From assembly GCA_030729445.1 (NCBI GenBank), contig JANQXJ010000121.1, positions 18,334 to 24,204 of the forward strand: a stretch of DNA of 5,871 bases, given 5' to 3'. Source of the DNA: Limnohabitans sp. (GTDB taxonomy: Bacteria; Pseudomonadota; Gammaproteobacteria; Burkholderiales; Burkholderiaceae_C). Position numbers and translations under genes: made by a program. Under the pieces are notes generated by a model. It saw nothing but the letters and a program-made list of their open reading frames with translations. It ran no database searches and had not been told where the DNA came from. Positions 1 through 5,505 of the stretch are shown here, piece after piece (the first letter of the stretch is position 1; each line of letters opens with the position of its first letter).

Positions 1-651
1 GCCAACCTGAGCGCCATGGCCGCCGACATTTTTGTGGTGCGCCACAGCGAGTCGGGCGCGCCGTATTTGATCGCGCAGCATGTGGCGCCTCATGTGCATG
101 TGGTCAACGCCGGTGACGGGCGCCATGCCCACCCCACCCAGGCGCTGCTGGACATGTTCACCATCCGGCATTACAAAAAAGATTTTTCCAACCTCACCGT
201 GGCCATCGTGGGCGATGTGCTGCACTCGCGTGTGGCTCGCTCGGACATCCATGCCCTCACCACCCTGGGCTGCGCCGAAGTGCGTGTGGTCGGCCCCAAA
301 ACTTTGGTGCCTGCCGACATGGCCCAGATGGGTGTGCGGGTCTTCAACAACCTGGAAGAGGGCATCCAAGGCTGCGATGTGGTCATCATGCTGCGCTTGC
401 AAAACGAGCGCATGAGTGGTGCGCTGCTGCCTTCCAGCCAAGAGTACTTCGAGAGCTTTGGCCTCACCCCCGAAAAACTGCAACTGGCCAAGCCCGACGC
501 CATCGTCATGCACCCCGGCCCGATCAACCGCGGGGTCGAGATCGACTCGGCGGTGGTTGACGGTCAGCAAAGCGTGATCCTGCCGCAGGTGACTTTTGGC
601 ATTGCCGTGCGCATGGCGGTGATGAGCATCGTGGCGGGCAACGTCGCGTAA
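1..651 (+). CDS. pyrB: Aspartate carbamoyltransferase catalytic chain, 5'-truncated by the window edge
   Basis: The frame is open from base 1 to the TAA at 649-651, giving 216 visible residues. The family is usually about 310-340 residues, so roughly the first third is outside the window; the ATG at base 16 is internal. The enzyme joins carbamoyl phosphate and L-aspartate to give N-carbamoyl-L-aspartate, the committed step of cytoplasmic pyrimidine synthesis. Visible signatures, in order: ADIFVVRH (visible residues 8-15), NAGDGRHAHPTQ (36-47), HSRVARS (75-81), LRLQNER (131-137) and HPGPINRG (171-178). These are hallmarks of the carbamoyl-phosphate- and aspartate-binding parts of ATCase. The dihydroorotase-like gene starts 25 nt downstream, the arrangement known for class A ATCases of Pseudomonas, where PyrB assembles with PyrC'. 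No break is seen. The family is certain; holoenzyme class is inferred from the neighbour. Confidence 0.96.
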   Translation, partial: ANLSAMAADIFVVRHSESGAPYLIAQHVAPHVHVVNAGDGRHAHPTQALLDMFTIRHYKKDFSNLTVAIVGDVLHSRVARSDIHALTTLGCAEVRVVGPKTLVPADMAQMGVRVFNNLEEGIQGCDVVIMLRLQNERMSGALLPSSQEYFESFGLTPEKLQLAKPDAIVMHPGPINRGVEIDSAVVDGQQSVILPQVTFGIAVRMAVMSIVAGNVA

Positions 652-676
652 TCAAGAGCCGATTAGGAAATACACG

Positions 677-1972
677 ATGAAACTCCTCATTCAAAACGGC
701 CGTGTGATCGACCCGGCCAGCGGCTTTGACCAAACTGGCGACGTGGCGATTGCCGCAGGCCGCATTGTCGCCATGGGCCAAGCCCCTGCCGACTTCAGCC
801 CCAACCGGGTGATCGACGCCCAGGGTTGCATCGTGGCCCCGGGCCTGGTGGATCTGGCGGCGCGTTTGCGCGAGCCCGGCCAGGAGCACGCGGGCATGCT
901 CGAGAGCGAAATGGCCGCAGCCGTGGCCGGTGGGGTGACCAGTTTGGTCTGCCCACCTGACACCGAGCCGGTGCTGGACGAGCCGGGTCTGGTCGAGATG
1001 CTGCGTTACCGCGCCGAGAAACTGCACCAAGCCCGCGTGTTGCCTTTGGGCGCACTCACGGTGGGCCTCAAGGGCGATGTGCTGACCGAAATGGGCCAGC
1101 TCACCGCCGCTGGTTGTGTGGGTTTTTCTCAGGCCGAGGTGCCGATCGCCAGCACCCAGGTGCTGCAACGCGCCTTGCAATACGCCAGCACTTTTGGCTA
1201 CGCCGTGTGGCTGCGCCCACAAGAGCTGCACCTGGGCAAGGGCGTGGCCGCCAGTGGGGCTTTGGCCACGCGCATGGGCCTGTCGGGCGTGTCGGTGGCC
1301 GCCGAAACCATTGCCCTGCATACGATTTTTGAGCTGGTGCGCAGCACCCAAGCCCGCGTGCACCTGTGCCGCATCAGCAGCGCCCAAGGGGTCGATTTGA
1401 TCCGCAAGGCCAAGGCCGAGGGTTTGCCAGTCACGGCCGATGTGAGCATCAATTCGCTGCACCTGACCGATGCCGACATGGGCTACTTTGACAGCCGCGC
1501 CCGCCTCATGCCCGTGTTGCGCCAGCAGCGCGACCGCGACGCGCTGCGTGCAGGTCTGGCCGACGGCACGCTGGACGTGCTGGTCTCCGACCACACCCCG
1601 GTGGATGCCGATGCCAAGGCCTTGCCCTTTGCCGAAGCCGAGCCCGGTGCCACGGGCATGGAGCTGCTGTGGAGCCTGGCGCTCAAATGGGGGCAGGACG
1701 CAGGTCTGCCTGTGGCCCAAGTGCTCTCACGCATCACGACCGATCCTGCCCGTGTGCTGGGTGCCACGCTCGGCAGTCTGCAGGACTCGGTGGGCCATCT
1801 GGCCGTGGGCGGTGTGGCCGATGTGTGTGTGCTGTCCACCGAAGGCCACTGGTTGGTGGGTGATGCTTCACTGCGCAGCCAAGGCAAGAGCACCCCGTTT
1901 TCGGGTTACGAGCTGCCCGGCCGCGTGCTGGCCACGGTGGTGGGCGGTCAGGTGGCTTTCGAAGCCGCTTGA
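677..1972 (+). CDS. pyrC': Dihydroorotase-like protein lacking metal ligands (PyrC'/PyrX, probable non-catalytic ATCase subunit)
   Basis: A 431-residue amidohydrolase-fold protein with normal length and overall pattern for type I dihydroorotase: N-terminal beta segment with NGRVIDPASG (7-16), APGLVDL...LREPG (54-68), SDHTP (304-308), and a C-terminal GGVADVCVL strand. By my alignment to active type I enzymes the metal site is gone. The DxHxH ligands are A61 and R63 (DLAARLREPG), the bridging Asp is Q152, the histidine before the second strand is R180, and the HxxH histidine is R232 (HLCRISS). Only the final Asp (D305) remains. The usual Asn in the CMPNT motif is Asp (CPPDT) and the His after DHAP is Val. 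In Pseudomonas such a protein (PyrC') is inactive but needed for ATCase assembly, and I infer the same role here. The start is supported by AGGA at 665-668, 8 nt before ATG. Automatic annotation would probably call it an active PyrC; a separate functional dihydroorotase is expected elsewhere. Confidence 0.92.
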   Translation: MKLLIQNGRVIDPASGFDQTGDVAIAAGRIVAMGQAPADFSPNRVIDAQGCIVAPGLVDLAARLREPGQEHAGMLESEMAAAVAGGVTSLVCPPDTEPVLDEPGLVEMLRYRAEKLHQARVLPLGALTVGLKGDVLTEMGQLTAAGCVGFSQAEVPIASTQVLQRALQYASTFGYAVWLRPQELHLGKGVAASGALATRMGLSGVSVAAETIALHTIFELVRSTQARVHLCRISSAQGVDLIRKAKAEGLPVTADVSINSLHLTDADMGYFDSRARLMPVLRQQRDRDALRAGLADGTLDVLVSDHTPVDADAKALPFAEAEPGATGMELLWSLALKWGQDAGLPVAQVLSRITTDPARVLGATLGSLQDSVGHLAVGGVADVCVLSTEGHWLVGDASLRSQGKSTPFSGYELPGRVLATVVGGQVAFEAA

Positions 1973-1989
1973 GCTGAGGCACACTGCGC

Positions 1990-2730
1990 ATGACGGTCCT
2001 GAGCGCCATCTGGAAATTCCTGCGTGGCCTGTGGCATGTGCTCGTGGGCATGTGGACCATTTATGTGCGCTTTCCACAGTTGACACCCGAGCAGCGCGAA
2101 ATGCGCGTGCAGGCCTGGGCGCTGCAGTTTCTGGCTTTGTGGGGCATTCACCTGCGTGTGATCGGCCAGCCCGTTGCCAGTGGCCCCGCGCTCATGGTGG
2201 CCAACCACATCTCTTGGCTCGACATCTTGGTCATCCACGCCGCGCGGCACTGCCGCTTTGTCTCCAAATCCGACATCCGCGAGTGGCCACTGGTGGGCAT
2301 GCTGGCCACGGGCGCGGGCACGCTGTACATCGAGCGCACAAGCCGCAAAGACGCGCTGCGCATGGTCCTGGACATGGCCAGTGCCATGCGCAATGGGGAT
2401 GTGGTGGCGGTGTTTCCGGAAGGCACCACCAGCGATGGGCGCGAGTTGCTGCCCTTTCACGCCAACCTGATCCAAGCGGCCATTCAGGCCGAAGCCCCGG
2501 TGCAGCCCATGTCGTTGAAGTTCATCGATGCCCAAACCGGTGAGCTGAGCTTGGCGCCTTGTTACATCGGCGACGACACGCTGATTGGCTCCATGTGGCG
2601 GACCCTGAAAGCCAGCCGCATCGAGGCGGTGGTGCACTTTGGCGAGCTCCAACTGGCCAACGGCCGAGATCGCCGTGCCTGGGCGCAGGATCTGCGCCGG
2701 GACATCATGGCCCTGCGGGATGCACCTTGA
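1990..2730 (+). CDS. plsC: 1-acyl-sn-glycerol-3-phosphate acyltransferase (PlsC family)
   Basis: The 246-residue protein belongs to the membrane lysophosphatidic acid acyltransferase family, which adds a second acyl chain to make phosphatidic acid. All family blocks are visible: NHISWLD (72-78) with the catalytic H73 and D78 of the HX4D motif, TLYIERTSR (111-119) as block II, VFPEGTTSDG (141-150) as block III with E144, and APVQPMSL (169-176) as block IV. A hydrophobic stretch at about 8-26 is a likely membrane anchor. The start has GAGG at 1976-1979, 10 nt before ATG, and lies 17 nt after the pyrC' stop, which suggests translation from the same mRNA. Transcription probably ends at the hairpin just downstream. 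The exact acyl-acceptor preference (LPA versus ornithine lipid or other lysolipid) cannot be told from sequence alone. Confidence 0.9.
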   Translation: MTVLSAIWKFLRGLWHVLVGMWTIYVRFPQLTPEQREMRVQAWALQFLALWGIHLRVIGQPVASGPALMVANHISWLDILVIHAARHCRFVSKSDIREWPLVGMLATGAGTLYIERTSRKDALRMVLDMASAMRNGDVVAVFPEGTTSDGRELLPFHANLIQAAIQAEAPVQPMSLKFIDAQTGELSLAPCYIGDDTLIGSMWRTLKASRIEAVVHFGELQLANGRDRRAWAQDLRRDIMALRDAP

Positions 2731-2740
2731 GTGGGTCATT

Positions 2741-2772
2741 CAAGGGCCTCATTTTGGCCACTTGACGTTTTT
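2741..2772 (+). terminator. Rho-independent terminator after plsC
   Basis: CAAGGGCC (2741-2748) pairs with GGCCACTTG (2756-2764) with one bulged A, leaving a TCATTTT loop. The stem is followed by ACG and five T (2768-2772). It starts 10 nt after the plsC stop. The arrangement favours termination of the plus-strand pyrB-pyrC'-plsC transcript. The opposite strand has no T-run after the stem, so it is a weaker stop for the convergent gene ending at 2775. Confidence 0.6.
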
Positions 2773-2774
2773 CC

Positions 2775-3392
2775 TCAGGCCGTGAATTCGCGTGTGATTT
2801 GCCACTGGCCATTTCGCCAGACCCAGACCATGGTCTTTTGGTCGCTCGACTGCAGACGCTCGTCCTGATAGAGCTGGGTAAAGTGCACCGTGGCTTGGTT
2901 GGCGTCGATCCGCAGCGTCATGTTTTGCATGTCGTGCCGGATGCTTTTTTTGCTGGTGATGCGCTGCGTTCGCTGCTGTTCCCATGCAGATCGGCTCAAG
3001 CCCTTGGCGGGCTCAAAGTCGCTGGCATACATCCCCAAATACGGCGTCATGGCCTGTCCGCTCCAGGCTTGGCTCCATTGCTGAAGGGCCTGACGCAGCG
3101 CTTGCTCCGTGCCGCTGGCTTGAACGGATGCGGGCGGCGGTGAGAGGGCTGCGACCGTGGTCGCTGGAGGAACGGGGGCCTGGGCTGCGCTACCCACCGG
3201 CAGCTGACCGCTGGCGCTCTCGCTCAATGAGGTCACGATCACCGAACCCGGGGGTTCAATTGGCGGTGTCCAGTTACCGAGCAGGTCGTCATTTTTGGCC
3301 ATCAATTGGGACAAATGCATGAGGGCCAAGGCCACTAAAAAAAACAGCAGGTGACGCCTTCTCAGCCACACTGACTGATCGCTCAGTCGCAT
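2775..3392 (-). CDS. Membrane-anchored protein with NTF2-like (Cds6 C-terminal-like) domain
   Basis: The product has 205 residues. The N-terminus RLSDQSVWLRRRHLLFFLVA has an RRR cluster (11-13) followed by a hydrophobic segment at about 14-30, consistent with an N-in membrane anchor or uncleaved signal. A Pro/Ala/Ser-rich linker follows (about 43-94). The C-terminal part (about 95-205) has the pattern WSQAWSGQAMTPYLGMYASDF...W..QR..RI..KKSI and ends VWRNGQWQITRE. This resembles the small NTF2-like domain often annotated as the Cds6 or L,D-transpeptidase-associated C-terminal domain. No L,D-transpeptidase catalytic domain is present, so the function is unknown; a periplasmic binding or envelope role is inference. 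The frame is open further upstream to an ATG at 3584, but the chosen start has a strong Shine-Dalgarno and puts the anchor at the N-terminus. It converges with plsC, 44 nt apart. Confidence 0.75.
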   Translation of the reverse strand: MRLSDQSVWLRRRHLLFFLVALALMHLSQLMAKNDDLLGNWTPPIEPPGSVIVTSLSESASGQLPVGSAAQAPVPPATTVAALSPPPASVQASGTEQALRQALQQWSQAWSGQAMTPYLGMYASDFEPAKGLSRSAWEQQRTQRITSKKSIRHDMQNMTLRIDANQATVHFTQLYQDERLQSSDQKTMVWVWRNGQWQITREFTA

Positions 3393-3399
3393 GACTTGT

Positions 3400-3404
3400 T
3401 CCTT
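3400..3404 (-). promoter_or_regulatory. Shine-Dalgarno site fixing the start of the NTF2-like gene
   Basis: On the minus strand AAGGA lies 7 nt before the ATG at 3392, ideal spacing. It favours this start over the upstream in-frame ATG at 3584, whose 64 extra residues show no domain pattern and would bury the hydrophobic anchor internally. Confidence 0.7.
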
Positions 3405-3691
3405 GGGCGTGTCAACCTCAGGCTGGTCACGCTGCTCCCAAGGCGCCAAGCTGCGGGCGGCTGGGTTCTGGCCCGAATGGGGTGTCGTGTTCAACACCAC
3501 TTGCCTGAAATCGAAAAAACCACCCCTTCCGCCGACCTCGTGCGTTGAAGCGCTTTCCTCGCTTGAAAAAGTTCTTGAAATCATCGGCTTGCCAACTTGG
3601 TTTCGTATTTTCGGTGTAATTTACAATTTTATTGAATAATAGTAAAGATATTTTTTTCGCAGAAGAGCTTGAAAGAGTTCTTTGTTTGGCA

Positions 3692-3726
3692 TTTTTAGCA
3701 TTTGGCGGCAGGCATATTGCTAAAAA
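3692..3726. repeat. AT-rich inverted repeat in the gene-poor stretch
   Basis: TTTTTAGCA (3692-3700) is the exact reverse complement of TGCTAAAAA (3718-3726), separated by a 17-nt, more GC-rich spacer. It could be a protein-binding site or a remnant of a mobile or repeat element. It is too AT-rich in the stem to be a normal terminator. Confidence 0.45.
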
Positions 3727-3879
3727 ATCAAGCATCTGGCCGCCCTGTGAGCGCTGCGTGAGTGCCAATGAGGGGGAAAGCGGTCAAGCCCGACTGAGGA
3801 TGGCCATTTTTAGACAGGCACTGAGGGCAGTGGCTAGTCGACGGCTTTGGGTTCAAAAGCCTTTGGTGAAATTGATATT

Positions 3880-5040
3880 TTATGTGAATTTGATACTTTG
3901 ATACTTCGGGTCCGTGTGCTCACAGGCCTCGGCCTTGGCACAAGGCATCTGGCATAACTCTCGGTCGTTGACCGGGCAAGCGCGATTGAAGGTGACCACA
4001 TGATCAACCTCGGCGCGGATGCCGATCCATTCGCCCAGCTTGTGGTCGTGGTGGCTGGGCACATGGGCCATCAGCAGTTCACCACTGGCCAGGCGCAAGG
4101 TGTACAAAAATTCCGAGCCCCGAAAAGCCTTGCGGATGATCTGCGCCTTCACCGCCGCGTCGTCGTCGTGCACGATGTCATCGGCACGCAGCAGCACATC
4201 GCATTCACCGCCTTCAAAGGCACAGGGCAGGGGGCATTCGGCCACATCACGCAGCTCGCCCACCGGGGTACTGACCAAAATGTGCCCGTCCACCTCGCGC
4301 AGCGTGGCGGGCGTGAAGACGCCGTGACCAATGAAGTCGGCCACAAAGCGGGTGGCCGGGCGGTGGTAGAGGCTGTAGGCATCCTCCCACTGGTGCAAAT
4401 GGCCCTCGTTCATCACGCCGATCACGTCGCCAATCGCAAAGGCTTCGAGCTGGTCGTGGGTGACCAGCAGCGCGGTGGCCTTGGCGGCTTTGAGGATGTT
4501 GCGCACCTCGTGCGCCAGGCGCTCGCGCAGGTCAATGTCCAGGTTGGAAAACGGCTCGTCCAGCAGCAGCAGGTCGGGCTTGGGAGCCAGCGCACGGGCC
4601 AAGGCCACGCGTTGCTGTTGGCCACCCGACAGTTCATGCGGGAAGCGTTGGTCCGAACCGGCCAGCCCCACCAGCTCCAGCACTTCGGCCACGCGGGCCT
4701 GGCGTTCGGCCTTGGGCAGGTGTTCCAGCCCAAAGCCTACGTTTCGGCCCACATCCATGTGCGGAAACAGCGCGTAGTCCTGAAACACCATGCCAATGCG
4801 GCGGCGCTCGGCGGGTTCGGTGTGGTCTTTTTCGCTAACCACCCGGTTGGACAGCAAAATCTGCCCGCCCGACACCGGCTCCAAGCCCGCCACTGCCCTG
4901 AGCAACGTGGTCTTGCCGCAACCCGATGGGCCGATCAGCACGCCAATGTCGCCCGAGCGCAGGCCCAAACTCACCCCTTGCACGGCGGGCGTGGGGCTAC
5001 CGGGGTATTGGATGTCCAGTTGGCGCAGTTCTAGAAACAT
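3880..5040 (-). CDS. fbpC: ABC transporter ATP-binding protein, FbpC-type (ferric iron family)
   Basis: This 386-residue cytoplasmic ATPase would energise an importer. All nucleotide-binding motifs are present: Walker A GPSGCGKT (37-44), Q-loop Q87 in MVFQDYALFPH, signature LSGGQQQRVALARAL (137-151), Walker B LLLLDEP (157-163), D-loop SNLD (165-168) and switch H195 (VTHDQ). A C-terminal TOBE-like regulatory domain follows (about 240-350). The family match is to FbpC/AfuC/PotA-type ATPases; the divergent permease fragment points to ferric iron rather than polyamine or sulfate. The tail carries four cysteines (355, 363, 367, 373) in a C-x7-C-x3-C-x5-C pattern. The ATG at 5040 gives the normal FbpC N-terminus (FLELRQLDIQYPG) but has no Shine-Dalgarno, fitting the very close -10 box. 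The last residues (KYQSIKFT) lie in an AT-rich 8-nt tandem duplication and may be non-conserved. No substrate-binding gene is visible. Confidence 0.92.
   Translation of the reverse strand: MFLELRQLDIQYPGSPTPAVQGVSLGLRSGDIGVLIGPSGCGKTTLLRAVAGLEPVSGGQILLSNRVVSEKDHTEPAERRRIGMVFQDYALFPHMDVGRNVGFGLEHLPKAERQARVAEVLELVGLAGSDQRFPHELSGGQQQRVALARALAPKPDLLLLDEPFSNLDIDLRERLAHEVRNILKAAKATALLVTHDQLEAFAIGDVIGVMNEGHLHQWEDAYSLYHRPATRFVADFIGHGVFTPATLREVDGHILVSTPVGELRDVAECPLPCAFEGGECDVLLRADDIVHDDDAAVKAQIIRKAFRGSEFLYTLRLASGELLMAHVPSHHDHKLGEWIGIRAEVDHVVTFNRACPVNDRELCQMPCAKAEACEHTDPKYQSIKFT
3889..3904. repeat. 8-nt tandem duplication at the fbpC 3' end
   Basis: TTTGATAC occurs twice head to tail (3889-3896 and 3897-3904), inside the last codons of fbpC. 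Because 8 is not a multiple of 3, gain or loss of one copy would change the reading frame of the C-terminal tail. Confidence 0.7.
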
Positions 5041-5047
5041 ATCTGGG

Positions 5048-5053
5048 ATTGTA
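5048..5053 (-). promoter_or_regulatory. Probable -10 box of fbpC (leaderless type)
   Basis: On the minus strand TACAAT ends 7 nt before the fbpC ATG, so transcription would begin at or beside the start codon. There is no Shine-Dalgarno in between, as expected for a leaderless mRNA. No good -35 lies at 16-18 nt spacing, which suggests a weak or activator-dependent promoter. Confidence 0.5.
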
Positions 5054-5077
5054 GGCAGGTTGACATGGCCGCGTCGT

Positions 5078-5089
5078 CAGCCCGGGCTG
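5078..5089. promoter_or_regulatory. 12-bp perfect palindrome upstream of the fbpC promoter
   Basis: CAGCCCGGGCTG is self-complementary. Its centre (5083.5) lies about 43 nt upstream of the predicted fbpC transcription start, a position typical of class II activator sites. It may instead be a degenerate piece of the adjoining repeat array, since GTCGTC followed by CCCGGGCT resembles a 24-nt unit. No regulator can be named. Confidence 0.35.
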
Positions 5090-5102
5090 TACAGGTCGAG
5101 TG

Positions 5103-5270
5103 GTCATCACGCATTTGATTTGCACTGTCATCATGGACTTGATGAGTAATGTCATCCCGGACTTGATAAGAAATGTCATCCCGGGCTTGATGAGAAATGT
5201 CATCCCGGGCTTGATGAGAAATGTCATCCCGGGCTTGATGAGTAATGTCATCCCGGGCTTGATGAGTAAT
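5103..5270. repeat. Tandem array A: seven 24-nt units
   Basis: Seven contiguous units start at 5103, 5127, 5151, 5175, 5199, 5223 and 5247. The core unit reads GTCATCCCGGGCTTGA followed by TGAGAAAT or TGAGTAAT. Unit 1 is divergent and ends TTTGCACT. Unit 2 has GTCATCATGGA in place of GTCATCCCGGG. Units 3-7 are near identical; 4 and 5 match exactly, as do 6 and 7. Most units keep a small inverted repeat, TCATC...GATGA, around the central CCGGGCTT. There are no spacers between units, so this is a tandem repeat and not CRISPR. It lies in the divergent fbpC-fbpB gap and is directly followed by an 80-nt element sharing the first 16 nt of the unit. Confidence 0.95.
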
Positions 5271-5350
5271 GTCATCCCGGACTTGATCCGGGATCCAGGG
5301 TTAAAAGGGGATGGACCCCGGGTCTTCGCCCGGGGTGACAAAGTGGTGTT
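5271..5350. repeat. 80-nt two-hairpin element, copy 1
   Basis: It begins with the same GTCATCCCGGACTTGA as the tandem units but then completes two perfect 8-bp hairpins. The first is ATCCCGGA/TCCGGGAT (5274-5281 with 5287-5294, loop CTTGA). The second is ACCCCGGG/CCCGGGGT (5315-5322 with 5329-5336, loop TCTTCG). The start GTCATCCC can also pair with GGGGTGAC (5332-5339), giving an alternative closed fold. Architecture is similar to dispersed intergenic palindromes of Proteobacteria such as the Neisseria dRS3/NIME class; family identity is not proven. Confidence 0.85.
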
Positions 5351-5422
5351 GTCATCCCGAACTTGGTGTGCACTGTCATCATGGATTGGATGAGTAATGT
5401 CATCCCGGACTTGAAGAGTAAT
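5351..5422. repeat. Tandem array B: three 24-nt units
   Basis: Units at 5351, 5375 and 5399. The first ends GTGCACT like unit 1 of array A, the second starts GTCATCATGGA like unit 2 of array A, and the third is a core GTCATCCCGGACTTGA unit ending AGAGTAAT. The same order shows that this is a paralogous, shorter copy of array A. Confidence 0.92.
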
Positions 5423-5502
5423 GTCATCCCGGACTTGATCCGGGATCCAGGGTTGCAAGGGGATGGACCCCGGGTCTTCGCTCGGGGTGATTAAGTGGTG
5501 TT
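5423..5502. repeat. 80-nt two-hairpin element, copy 2
   Basis: It differs from copy 1 at 5 of 80 positions by my count. The first hairpin (5426-5433 with 5439-5446) is unchanged. In the second (5467-5474 with 5481-5488) a C to T change leaves a G-T wobble, so the stem would still form in RNA. The terminal pairing also survives through a wobble (GTCATCCC with GGGGTGAT). Both copies end in AAGTGGTGTT. Confidence 0.85.
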
Positions 5503-5505
5503 GGC

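Larger units (their letters stand above)
3393..3879. other. Gene-poor stretch with an AT-rich core
   Basis: I see no convincing gene in these 487 nt. The frames that stay open here (for example 3391-3639 and 3632-3901 on plus, 3427-3768 on minus) lack recognisable domains and good start signals. Base composition changes sharply: 3601-3660 contains only 13 G or C in 60, while the flanking genes are clearly GC-rich. The stretch must hold the promoter of the NTF2-like gene and the 3' end of the fbpC transcript, but I found no clean -35/-10 pair and no standard terminator. A 6-bp stem at 3843-3861 (GGCTTT/AAAGCC) and a 5-bp stem at 3819-3832 (CACTG/CAGTG) both lack a following T-run. Confidence 0.6.

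Noticed and set aside
524..1720. Long minus-strand frame of 398 codons antisense to pyrC'
   Set aside because: It is His/Gln/Ala/Gly-rich with no domain pattern, as expected for the complement of GC-rich coding DNA; the plus-strand gene explains the interval.
1948..2739. Minus-strand frame of 263 codons antisense to plsC
   Set aside because: Same antisense composition; plsC has all four acyltransferase motifs on the plus strand.
3393..3584. 64-residue N-terminal extension of the NTF2-like protein
   Set aside because: The ATG at 3392 has an ideal Shine-Dalgarno and begins a normal membrane anchor; the extension shows no recognisable pattern.
3843..3861. Terminator for fbpC
   Set aside because: The 6-bp GGCTTT/AAAGCC stem has no T-run after it on the minus strand, so I cannot call it a terminator.
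3391..3901. Small frames 3391-3639 and 3632-3901 (plus) and 3427-3768 (minus)
   Set aside because: No domain, no good ribosome-binding site, and composition changes midway along them; more likely chance frames in non-coding DNA.
4000..5034. Plus-strand frame of 344 codons antisense to fbpC
   Set aside because: Rich in His, Gln and Val without motifs; the minus strand has the full ABC ATPase motif set.
5041..5102. Fur box for the iron-type transporter
   Set aside because: Searched by eye on both strands here and at 5503-5557; no AT-rich GATAATGATAATC-like palindrome was found.
5103..5502. CRISPR array
   Set aside because: Units are contiguous with no unique spacers, and no cas genes are visible.
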